A DNA stretch of 9,028 nucleotides from Gammaproteobacteria bacterium (GTDB lineage: Bacteria; Pseudomonadota; Gammaproteobacteria; Steroidobacterales; Steroidobacteraceae), in contig JASHTN010000423.1 in assembly GCA_030040525.1 (NCBI GenBank), positions 1 to 9,028 on the forward strand, written 5' to 3'. Both the position numbers and the translations under genes were made by a program. Below are positions 1-6,721 of the stretch, one piece after another. How positions within the stretch are numbered: the stretch's first letter is position 1; every line of letters begins with the position of its first letter. The notes under the pieces were generated by a model. The model was not told where the DNA came from and did not search any database. It was given only the letters and a program-made list of their open reading frames with translations.

Positions 1-1292
1 ACCTCGCGCGCGCCCTGGATGGCGGCCTCGAAGGGCGCCATGCCCGTCTCGATGTGGCGCGTGACGTTTTCCAGTACCACAATGGCGTCATCGACCACGA
101 AACCGGTGGCGATTATCAGCGCGATGAGCGAGAGGTTGTCGAGGCTGTAGCCGAGGAGGTCCATCGCACCAAGAGTTCCGAGAAGCGAGATCGGCACCGC
201 CACCGCCGGCACTACCGCCGCGCGGCCGTTGCGCAGGAACAGGAATACCACCAGGATCACCAGCGCTATGGCGATCAGCAGCGTCACTTTTGCGGCGGCG
301 AGCGAGGAGCGCAGCGTCACTGTGCGGTCCACGGCGATCTTCAGATTGATATCGGCAGGAATCGAGGCTCGGAGCGCTGAGAGCAGCACCTTAACGCGAT
401 CGACCGCGTCGAGGATGTTGGCGCCTGGTTGGCGGTAGAGGATGACCAGTACCGCGGGCTGTCCGTTGGCAAGGCCGAGATTTCGCACGTCCTCCACCGA
501 ATTCACCACCTCACCCACGTCCGAAAGCCGCACCGCGGCGTTGTTGCGGTAGGCTATGACCAGGTTGCGGTACTGCGCCGCCCGGCTCGCTTGGTCATTG
601 GTGTAGAGCTGATAGCGCTTGTCGCCGATGTCGATCGAGCCCTTGGGCGTGTTGGCATTGGCCGCGGCGAGCGCGGCTCGCACGTCCTCGAGTCCGATCC
701 CATACTTAAAGAGCGTTGTCGGATTCAGCTCGACCCGCACCGCCGGCAGCGAGCCGCCGCCGATCCGCACCCGTCCAATGCCGCTCACTTGCGAGAGCTT
801 CTGCGCCAGAATCGTGTCAGCGGAGTCGTACAGCTGACCGGGCGTGAGCGTATGGGACGTGAGCACAAGGATCAGTACCGGTGGCTCCGCGGGATTCGCC
901 TTGTGGTAGGTCGGATTGCTGCGCAGCGCTGTCGGCAGGTCCGCGCGTGCCGCGTTGATCGCCGCCTCGACGTCCCGCGCCGCGCCATCGATGTCGCGAT
1001 CGAGCCCGAACTGCAGCGCAATATCCGACTCTCCGGTTGCGCTCGATGAGGTCATCTCGGTCACATCCGCGATCTGGCCGAGGTGCCGCTCAAGGGGAGT
1101 GGCCACGGTGGCCGCCATGACTTCGGGACTCGCGCCCGCCATGGATGCGGATACCCAGATCGTCGGGTAATCCACTTGGGGAAGCGAGGCCACCGGCAGC
1201 TTGAAGTAGGCGATGATACCGGCGAGCGCGATGCCGACCGTCAGCAGCGTCGTCGCCACGGGACGGCGGACAAAGAGCTCAGAAGGGGTCAT
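1..1292 (-). CDS. RND efflux pump inner-membrane subunit (MdtB/MdtC-like), 5' part, runs off left edge
   Basis: Reading the minus strand from ATG at 1292 gives an unbroken frame of 430 codons to the window edge. The protein opens with a cytoplasmic stretch ending ELFVRRPVATTLL, followed by TM1 (about residues 10-30) and PQVDYPTIWVSA, the usual start of the periplasmic porter domain. PLERHLGQIADVTEMTS and LDRDIDGAARDVEAAINAA follow, both typical of the HAE1 multidrug family and closest in style to MdtB/MdtC. TM2-TM4 end in GFVVDDAIVVLENVTRHIE; the paired Asp (about 401-402) correspond to the proton-relay Asp407/408 of AcrB. Only about 40% of a usual 1,030-residue pump is present. A GGAG lies 9 bases before the ATG and supports this start. 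Such pumps normally work with a periplasmic adaptor and an outer-membrane channel, but no adaptor gene lies upstream here; it may be downstream, outside the window. Substrate cannot be inferred. Family is certain, subtype less so. Confidence 0.93.
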   Translation of the reverse strand, partial: MTPSELFVRRPVATTLLTVGIALAGIIAYFKLPVASLPQVDYPTIWVSASMAGASPEVMAATVATPLERHLGQIADVTEMTSSSATGESDIALQFGLDRDIDGAARDVEAAINAARADLPTALRSNPTYHKANPAEPPVLILVLTSHTLTPGQLYDSADTILAQKLSQVSGIGRVRIGGGSLPAVRVELNPTTLFKYGIGLEDVRAALAAANANTPKGSIDIGDKRYQLYTNDQASRAAQYRNLVIAYRNNAAVRLSDVGEVVNSVEDVRNLGLANGQPAVLVILYRQPGANILDAVDRVKVLLSALRASIPADINLKIAVDRTVTLRSSLAAAKVTLLIAIALVILVVFLFLRNGRAAVVPAVAVPISLLGTLGAMDLLGYSLDNLSLIALIIATGFVVDDAIVVLENVTRHIETGMAPFEAAIQGARE

Positions 1293-1777
1293 TGGTCGCC
1301 GCTCCGCGAGGGATCGGTTCAGGCGCCAGCTGCGTAAGGCATTCTATTCAGACAGCGTGGCGCTGACTCCTGTTCAAATCCGCGTTTCAAAATCCTCTCT
1401 CACATATCGAAACTAAAGCCGGCTGCGTTGACGGCCCTTTCGACGGCATTGACCCCCGGGTGCTGTGGGTCTGGATCGAATTACTCTTCCCCGCATCGGC
1501 ACAGGCCAGCCGCTCCGAGCCACGAATTCTGTGCTCTCGCAAGACGTAAGCGACACCCCCAACAGTATGCGGACCGCAGATCATACAAGTCCGCCGTTCT
1601 CGCTGCCGCGCGTGGCGGAAACCGCTGTCCTGGCGTGAGAGACGACACAAACCTTTCATCAAGCCGCTCTAGCATATACGTGCGTAAGCTCGGTCGTTTG
1701 TCCGCAGTCACTTCTGGACCACCGCGCGACCACTCGCTCCCAAGCTCCTCGGAATCGTATAGCTGTTTTCGCGTGGC
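1293..1777. other. 485-base intergenic gap, no recognisable gene
   Basis: This stretch separates the end of the LacI gene from the RND pump start. Short open frames exist on both strands (for example 1387-1662 and 1481-1711 on minus, 1428-1781 on plus). Their translations are Arg/Ser-rich, overlap one another and show no family motif, so I treat them as chance. The promoter of the RND gene should lie here or the gene may be read from further upstream. I could not find a well-spaced sigma-70 pair; the best -10-like hexamer (TAGAAT on minus, near 1340) has no convincing -35. No T-tailed terminator hairpin was seen after the LacI gene. Confidence 0.6.
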
Positions 1778-2848
1778 TTAGGTACGCGACCGCCGTCGGT
1801 AAGCGATGCGGCGAGGGGCGTCGGAAGAGCGGATCACCAATTCGAAGTCAAGCGTTTTGGAAGCAATCGGGCGATTGCCTGACGCCTTGGGAATAGTACG
1901 CAATCGCTCCACAAGCAGTTGGAGAGCCGCTCGAGCCATGTCAGAGATCGGCTGTCGGACCGTGGTCAACTCCGGCCAAGTTGAGCGCGAAAACTCGCTG
2001 TCATCGAACCCACAAATCGTCACGTCGCGCGGAACCTTAAGATGCCGACGGCGTGCGACGGAGACAGCCGCTGCGGCCATATCATCATTGCTGGCGAAGA
2101 TCGCCGTCGGGCGATCAGAAAGATCAAACAGCCGCTCCGCGGCCGCAAGTCCCGAGCGATAGCTAAAATCCCCCTGAACTATCAGCCGATCATCCACCCC
2201 GAGACCTGCCTCCGCCAACGCTGCCCGATAGCCGGCCGTGCGTTCGGCCGCGGCAGTCTGATCGGGGCTACCCACAATGAACCCGATGCGGCGATGCCCA
2301 AGGCTCAAAATATGCAGCATCATCGCTCGCGCAGCGGCTCGGTTATCGATCTGCACAGACGGTAAGGATACTGAGGGCAACCCTCCGGCGACAGCGACCA
2401 CGCCGAGCCTGGCCGAGAGCAGCCGAGTGCGTAACGCGCTCCACTCGCACAACGGCGGCGGCAGCACGACGCCGCCGACGCCCGTGCTCTGCAGCTCCCT
2501 GGCGATCGCTCGTGCTTTGGCCGGGTCTGAGCACCGGCTGACCACAAGCTGTACATGATGCCGTGCGGCTTCTTCCAGGCTTCCTAGCAGAAACTCACTG
2601 AAGAAAGAGGCGCTCGGGTTGGAATAGAGCAAGGCAATGCGCAACGGTGCGCCGCCTGCAAGTGCCCGCGCAGCTTCGTTCGGGGCATATCTCAGGTGGG
2701 CCGCTGCCGCGAGCACGGCAGCACGCTTGGCAGCGCTGACATAGCCGCGGTTGTTTAGGGCTCGTGATGCAGTCATGGGCGCCACGCCTGCGCGGTGCGC
2801 GACGTCCACGATGGTCGCCGGACGGCGGTTCTGGCGCGTGCGGCTCAC
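1778..2848 (-). CDS. LacI-family transcriptional regulator
   Basis: A 356-residue protein of standard LacI/GalR length. Residues 12-31 (TIVDVAHRAGVAPMTASRAL) form the helix-turn-helix, and the hinge follows at LRYAPNEAARAL (52-63). The periplasmic-binding-protein-like effector domain starts at LRIALLYSNP (69) and carries SVQIDNRAAA, LGHRRIGFIVG, GYRAAL, AIFASNDDMAAAAV and ITICGFDDSEFS-type segments (here VTICGFDDSEFS), all normal for sugar-responsive repressors. The start is a GTG whose last two bases share the TGA stop of the upstream transporter (GTGA, 4-base overlap), so translation is probably coupled. Because it is co-transcribed with a sugar porter, the likely role (inference) is to repress that operon until its sugar, or a derivative, binds. 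The effector is unknown. The C-terminus ends in an Arg-rich tail (RRIAYRRRSRT) that has no evident function. Confidence 0.93.
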   Translation of the reverse strand: MSRTRQNRRPATIVDVAHRAGVAPMTASRALNNRGYVSAAKRAAVLAAAAHLRYAPNEAARALAGGAPLRIALLYSNPSASFFSEFLLGSLEEAARHHVQLVVSRCSDPAKARAIARELQSTGVGGVVLPPPLCEWSALRTRLLSARLGVVAVAGGLPSVSLPSVQIDNRAAARAMMLHILSLGHRRIGFIVGSPDQTAAAERTAGYRAALAEAGLGVDDRLIVQGDFSYRSGLAAAERLFDLSDRPTAIFASNDDMAAAAVSVARRRHLKVPRDVTICGFDDSEFSRSTWPELTTVRQPISDMARAALQLLVERLRTIPKASGNRPIASKTLDFELVIRSSDAPRRIAYRRRSRT

Positions 2849-4257
2849 CCGAGCATGCGCTCCAGTTCAGTCCCACGCGTCTCGCGTACCTGGCGGATCA
2901 CAAAGAAAACTGACAGGCATGCAAAGGCCGCATAAGCCATATAGATCACCGGTAGGCCAATCGACGCGGCTAGTGATGGGAAGCTGACGCTGATCGCGAA
3001 ATTTGCTATCCATTGCGCAGCACCGCTGACGGCCAGCCCTGAGCCCCGAATCTGGTTTGGGAACATTTCCCCCAGCATGACCCACATCACCGGGCCCCAG
3101 CTCAGATTAAAGAGGAAGGAATAGGCAATCGCGGCGCTAAGCGCCAGGAGTCCCATGCGACCCGACAGATGCAGGCCGCGGTCGGCGAAAGCGGCGGTGG
3201 AAAAGCATGCGGCCATGATAACCAGCGTCAGAGCCATGCCAATCGATCCGGTCAGGAGCAGCGGCTTACGCCCTAAGCGATCAATGAGAGAGATGGCCAC
3301 TAGACAGGCGACTATAGACACGACACCGGAGAGCACATTAATTTTCAGCGCATCGGCCTCGACAAAACCCACCGCCTGCCACAACACAGCACCATAATAA
3401 AAGACAATGTTGATGCCCACCAACTGCTGGAACGTGGCCAGACCGATTCCCACCCAGACGATGCGCCGCCATCGGCCGGTGGCAGGATCCCTCAGATCCG
3501 CGAGCTTCGGCGCATGATCGGCCGTCAGTGACGCTCGGATCTCGCGTACTTTGTCCGCCGCACCATCGGCGCCGAACAATCGGCTGATGACGGCCTGCGC
3601 CGCTAGCTCGTGGCCTCGGGCAACCAGATATCGGGGGCTCTCCGGAATGAATAACAATGTCACGAAGAAGCAAAACGCGGGAATGAACTGCATCCAGAAC
3701 ATCCAGCGCCAGGCAGCATATCCGAGCCAGAATGAGGCAGTTGATCCTCCAGCGAAGTTGGCCACCCAGTAGTTGACGGCAAATGCTCCGGTGAGGCCGG
3801 TGATGATCATCACCTGCTGCAGACTCGAGAGCCGCCCGCGCACGTGTGCCGGTGTGACTTCGCTGATATAAGCCGGTGAAAGAACGCTTGCTGCGCCCAC
3901 AGCGAGTCCGCCGAGTACTCGAGCCATGATGAACGCCGACGAAGACAGCGCAGCGCCTGCAGCCAGCGCGCTGAGGATAAACAGAAGCGCCGCGATGATC
4001 AGAATCCGCCGGCGTCCCCACAGGTCCGAAAGCCGCCCCGCCATAAAGGCACCGGACGCGCAGCCCAGCAGCAGCGCACTGACCACGAGGCCTTCTTCGC
4101 CCTTGCTGAGCTGAAACGCCAGTTCCAGGCCCGTCTGGGTCCCGTTGATGACTCCACTGTCGTAGCCGAACATGAAGCCGCCAATGGTCGCCACACTCAC
4201 AATAGCGGCAATGAACCGCAGATTGGCACGCATCGCATCGCCTTGCAGCATGGCCAT
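2845..4257 (-). CDS. Sugar-porter family MFS transporter (proton/sugar symporter type)
   Basis: A 470-residue, 12-helix inner-membrane transporter of the XylE/GLUT sugar-porter family. Signatures appear in order: GGFMFGYDSGVINGT in TM1 (26-40), GRLSDLWGRRR in the TM2-3 loop (74-84), SPAYISEVTPAHVRGRL (127-143), PESPRYLV (205-212) before the cytoplasmic linker, QQLVGIN in TM7 (277-283, the sugar-contacting motif usually QQLSGIN), DRLGRKPLLL (326-335), WGPVMWVMLGEMFPNQIRG (387-405) and a final RETRGTELE in place of PETKG. The start is ambiguous: ATGs lie at 4257, 4251 and 4233. An AGGGG sits only 2 bases from the first but 8 from the second, and an AAGG precedes the third by 7, so 4251 or 4233 may be the real start. 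It follows the GH95 remnant and overlaps the LacI gene by 4 bases. The sugar is not determinable; L-fucose is suggested only by context, and this family more often carries xylose, glucose or galactose. Confidence 0.95.
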   Translation of the reverse strand: MAMLQGDAMRANLRFIAAIVSVATIGGFMFGYDSGVINGTQTGLELAFQLSKGEEGLVVSALLLGCASGAFMAGRLSDLWGRRRILIIAALLFILSALAAGAALSSSAFIMARVLGGLAVGAASVLSPAYISEVTPAHVRGRLSSLQQVMIITGLTGAFAVNYWVANFAGGSTASFWLGYAAWRWMFWMQFIPAFCFFVTLLFIPESPRYLVARGHELAAQAVISRLFGADGAADKVREIRASLTADHAPKLADLRDPATGRWRRIVWVGIGLATFQQLVGINIVFYYGAVLWQAVGFVEADALKINVLSGVVSIVACLVAISLIDRLGRKPLLLTGSIGMALTLVIMAACFSTAAFADRGLHLSGRMGLLALSAAIAYSFLFNLSWGPVMWVMLGEMFPNQIRGSGLAVSGAAQWIANFAISVSFPSLAASIGLPVIYMAYAAFACLSVFFVIRQVRETRGTELERMLG

Positions 4258-4332
4258 TGCCCCTTGGTGGAAGGTACTTCACCCCCTGCGCGCTCGGGTG
4301 ACACCTATCGCCACGGCAGTAGCGGTAGCGTT

Positions 4333-4346
4333 GTACCTCGAGCAAC
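4333..4346. promoter_or_regulatory. Possible LacI-type operator before the transporter gene
   Basis: GTACCTCGAGCAAC is an even, CG-centred pseudo-palindrome with 10 of 14 positions symmetric, about 76 bases before the first transporter ATG. LacI-family operators typically have this CG-centred form. A minus-strand TATAGT (4354-4359) lies just upstream and could be a -10, which would put the site just after the transcription start. No good -35 was found at the right spacing (best 3 of 6). This would fit control by the LacI gene of the same operon, but the call rests on symmetry and position only. Confidence 0.3.
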
Positions 4347-4408
4347 CTTTGCCACTATACGCCGATGATCAGTCGGGACAGTTAGATTGGCGTCCGCGGA
4401 TCAATCCC

Positions 4409-4834
4409 TTATTGGGATCCCTGACGCGCAACATGAAGCGCATTGTCCAAAGCAGCGGGCTTGCCCGGATGGATCGTTACAGAGGCGGAAAGGCTTCCGT
4501 AAACGACGCGGTACCGAACTGCATGATCAGCAGTCAATCTGAGCTCGGTGAGCTCGCCATCATTCCACTTCAAGTCCACCCTACCCCCTCCTCGTACGCG
4601 CACCCCACTGAAACTTCCGGTCGGCCATTGACTGGGGAGAGCCGGCAGGACGAGGATTTGTGTGTCGGTGCTCTGAACCAGCATCTCCGTCATTGCTGCC
4701 GGACCCCCAAGGTTGCCATCGATCTGGAACGGCGGACAGAGATCGAACATGTTGGGAAGTGTCCTCGTGGTGATGAGGAATCTCAGGTTGGCATACGCGT
4801 GCTCCGGGTTGCGCAGCCGGGCCCAAAGGGCTGT
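4409..4834 (-). pseudogene. C-terminal remnant of a GH95 alpha-L-fucosidase-type glycoside hydrolase
   Basis: The minus frame ending at TAA (4409-4411) gives about 140 residues that match the end of GH95 enzymes. TALWARLRNPEHAYANLR matches the helical (alpha/alpha)6 barrel segment, PPFQIDGNLGGPAAMTEMLVQ is the family hallmark (usually PPFQIDGNFG), and LVLPALPSQWPTGSFSGVRV with GGGRVDLKWNDGELTELRL is the typical C-terminal beta domain. GH95 enzymes are normally 700-850 residues and hydrolyse terminal alpha-1,2-linked L-fucose (some act on alpha-L-galactose). The Asp in QIDGN is, as I recall the family, the catalytic base; the Asn pair and Glu it works with lie in the missing part. Homology stops abruptly near 4834: the 11 residues before it (to an ATG at 4867) are unrelated, and no signal peptide or start site is present. 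It cannot be active. Its coding strand, order and 150-base spacing to the transporter suggest it once belonged to that operon. Confidence 0.85.
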
Positions 4835-4850
4835 CGCACCAGACCCTCTG

Positions 4851-4970
4851 ATAAAAGAGGAACTCACGGTCGGCGAAGTGGTCTCCCGAAGTGGGATAGC
4901 CGTTTCTGCGGTTCATTTCTATGAAAAGACGGGGCTTATTAGAAGTTGGCGCACCAAAGGTAATCAACGC
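4851..4970 (+). pseudogene. N-terminal fragment of a MerR/SoxR-like regulator
   Basis: On the plus strand, codons from 4851 read IKEELTVGEVVSRSGIAVSA followed by VHFYEKTGLIRSWRTKGNQR. This is the winged-helix start of the SoxR branch of the MerR family: ELTVGEVAxRSGVAVSxLHFYExxGLI is the diagnostic pattern, and GNQR is normally followed by RY. Here QNLHG follows and similarity is lost, apart from a doubtful ALRRL near 5010-5023. The rest of the helix-rich dimerisation region and the Cys cluster of SoxR are absent. Where an initiator ATG would be expected (4851-4853) there is ATA, and no Shine-Dalgarno precedes it. It is the only plus-strand coding trace in the window, lying between two minus-strand genes. 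It is best read as a stranded fragment left by recombination; about 37 residues of good motif similarity make chance unlikely. Confidence 0.72.
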
Positions 4971-4990
4971 CAAAACCTCCACGGGCTATT

Positions 4991-5018
4991 GAAAGATCGC
5001 AGCCACTGTGCGCTGCGA
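4991..5018 (-). terminator. Possible intrinsic terminator of the regulator-hydrolase-esterase unit
   Basis: On the minus strand a perfect 7-bp stem (TCGCAGC at 5018-5012 with GCTGCGA at 5003-4997) closes an 8-base loop and is followed by TCTTTC. It starts 18 bases past the esterase stop. The stem is GC-rich as expected, but the U-tract is short and interrupted, so termination may be weak. Nothing similar follows the stem on the plus strand, so it would act on minus transcripts only. Confidence 0.4.
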
Positions 5019-5036
5019 CGGCTCGATATTCTGCTA

Positions 5037-6689
5037 TCAGCGCGAATTTCGTGTCACCGAATTCGTGTGCAGGGCAGAGGCCTCCCGTCGATCGTTCGCA
5101 CGTTTTGCGAGATCGAGGCGCTCTCTCCAGGGATCGGGGCCGGCAACGGGTCCCCTGTCAGTGAAGTTCATGATGAGGTCGGTATCCGCATGATACGCGG
5201 GCCAATCTGGTTCGCCTCCAATGCGGGGGACCCCCGTACGAGCGAAGGCTACCCAGTAACGGTGCACGATGCGCGCGACAGCCTCATCCGCCGGCGTGAG
5301 ATCCTTCCAGCGTGCGGCGAGTGTGTCGAAAACGTACGGATACTCGGTGCCATGCTCCGCCCCCGGAGTGGTCTTGCGCAGTGACTCCGCGACGTAGGAG
5401 AAGCGGAACTCGTAGATCGGTTGGCCGCGCGCCGACAGAATCCGCGCGATGGCACGGGCCGGCTCGATCACTATCTGGTCTCCTCCCACCTTGGACTCGA
5501 TCGCCTCTAGGGCGGTCCCCTCGGGCGCTGCATAGATCCGGCGCGCTGCGGCGGCGTCCGGTCCAAACTGGGCGTAAAGCTCATCGAGTGTCTTCGCCTC
5601 GACGGAGCCGGCATCCATACTGTTGGCGCCGATCATCACGGGCACCCGAGCACCTTCGCCTGCCGCGTAGAGATCTACCGGGGTCCCGAGATCCAACTGA
5701 CCATCGAGGATCGGGCCCTGGAACATGTCGTCCTCGCTGATGAGCTTGCTCGCCGGAATCGCGCGCAGCTTCTCGAGCGCCTCCGGACCCTGACCTTCGA
5801 TGCCGAATCGCTTCGCGATCGCGAGAACGATCGATTCCGCCGAGTCCACGGGGATCGCATCGTCGAACCCCGTCCTTCCGCCGCCCGATTCGATGATCGC
5901 TTTGCTGAACAGCCCTCTCGCGAGGTGTGATATGAGCAGCACGTGCACCGAGTAGCCACCGGCCGAGGTGCCGAGGATGGTCACGTTCGCTGAATCGCCG
6001 CCGAATGCAGCGATGTTGCGCCTCACCCATTTGAGTGCGGCGATCTGGTCCATGAAGGCATAATTGCCGAGCGGACCCTCACGCTGCTCGGCGGCAAGAG
6101 CCGGATGCGCGAAGAACCCGAAGTTTCCGAGCCGGTAGTTGAAGCTGACGAGTACGATCCCATCACGGGCAAACTCGGTGCCGTCGTAGACTGACGGCGA
6201 GCTACCGCCCTCGCCGAATGCACCGCCGTAGATCCACACCATGACCGGCAGCTTGTGCGAGGCGCGTGCAGGTCGCCACACGTTGAGGTAGAGGCAGTCT
6301 TCCTCAGGTGTGGTGCGGACTACAGCCGCATGGCTAGTCGGTACCTGCATGCAGTCAGGGCCATAGCGGGTGGCAGGGCGCACGTCCTGCCAGCTCTTGA
6401 CTGGCTGGGGTGGCCGCCAGCGCCGAGCTCCAGTCGGCGGCGCCGCGAACGGGATGCCTTTGAATGTGAGTACACTCTTCTCGAGGGCCCCCTGGATGAC
6501 GCCGCCGTCGACACTCACTTTCGTCAAGTCTTCGGCTATCGCAGCGCGCACTGTCAATGTAGCGATAATCACAAATGGTGCGACGGCACCTGCATTGCGG
6601 CGCAATGCATGAAGGAGCCACTGTAGAAGCGCGTTCACGAGCCCCGAGTCTTCGGGACGGCGCAGACGTTTCTTTCGGCGTGCGACCAC
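5037..6689 (-). CDS. Exported type-B carboxylesterase (esterase/lipase, alpha/beta hydrolase fold)
   Basis: A 550-residue carboxylesterase family protein (PnbA/cholinesterase-like); it hydrolyses carboxylic esters, substrate unknown. Family blocks appear in order: VIQGALEKSVLTFKGIPFA (64-82), EEDCLYLNVW (129-138), VWIYGGAFGEG (151-161, oxyanion hole), ALKWVRRNIAAFGGD (218-232) and GTSAGG with nucleophile Ser242. IGANSMDAGS holds the likely acid Asp359, and GAEHGTEYPYVF holds His446. The residue before the nucleophile is Thr where GESAGG is usual. A hydrophobic segment at 37-52 ending RAAIA-ED looks like a signal peptide, so the product is probably periplasmic or secreted. With the GTG at 6689 the signal has an unusually long basic lead; a second GTG at 6638 (residue 18) would give a normal signal peptide. 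Neither has a strong Shine-Dalgarno. It lies 32 bases after the hydrolase gene, in the same operon. The last ~20 residues include a small tandem repeat and look unlike the family end. Confidence 0.93.
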   Translation of the reverse strand: MVARRKKRLRRPEDSGLVNALLQWLLHALRRNAGAVAPFVIIATLTVRAAIAEDLTKVSVDGGVIQGALEKSVLTFKGIPFAAPPTGARRWRPPQPVKSWQDVRPATRYGPDCMQVPTSHAAVVRTTPEEDCLYLNVWRPARASHKLPVMVWIYGGAFGEGGSSPSVYDGTEFARDGIVLVSFNYRLGNFGFFAHPALAAEQREGPLGNYAFMDQIAALKWVRRNIAAFGGDSANVTILGTSAGGYSVHVLLISHLARGLFSKAIIESGGGRTGFDDAIPVDSAESIVLAIAKRFGIEGQGPEALEKLRAIPASKLISEDDMFQGPILDGQLDLGTPVDLYAAGEGARVPVMIGANSMDAGSVEAKTLDELYAQFGPDAAAARRIYAAPEGTALEAIESKVGGDQIVIEPARAIARILSARGQPIYEFRFSYVAESLRKTTPGAEHGTEYPYVFDTLAARWKDLTPADEAVARIVHRYWVAFARTGVPRIGGEPDWPAYHADTDLIMNFTDRGPVAGPDPWRERLDLAKRANDRREASALHTNSVTRNSR

Positions 6690-6721
6690 TCACTCAAACC
6701 AAGCGCGACATTAGGACGGGT

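Noticed and set aside
1370..1390. GTTCAAATC resembling a tRNA T-loop
   Set aside because: The flanking five bases cannot form a T-arm stem, and no acceptor or anticodon arm fits around it.
1387..1781. Overlapping short frames on both strands in the LacI-RND gap
   Set aside because: Arg/Ser-rich translations without family motifs, mutually overlapping, no ribosome sites.
3338..4345. A 335-codon minus-strand frame overlapping the transporter
   Set aside because: Out-of-frame shadow of the transporter; composition is dominated by Arg, Cys and Gly with no motif.
4404..4418. ATCCC/GGGAT hairpin at the GH95 stop codon as a terminator
   Set aside because: Only 5 bp with the stop codon in the loop and no T-tract on the minus strand.
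4172..4924. A 250-codon plus-strand open frame across the transporter start and GH95 remnant
   Set aside because: It is antisense to two recognisable minus-strand coding regions and its product has no motif; it is a shadow frame.
4834..5036. An insertion sequence or CRISPR explanation for the scar
   Set aside because: No terminal inverted repeats, transposase motif, target duplication or regularly spaced repeats could be seen.
4713..5384. A 223-codon plus-strand frame that contains the MerR-like segment, read as one gene
   Set aside because: Only 4851-4970 has family similarity; the rest is antisense to the GH95 remnant and the esterase.
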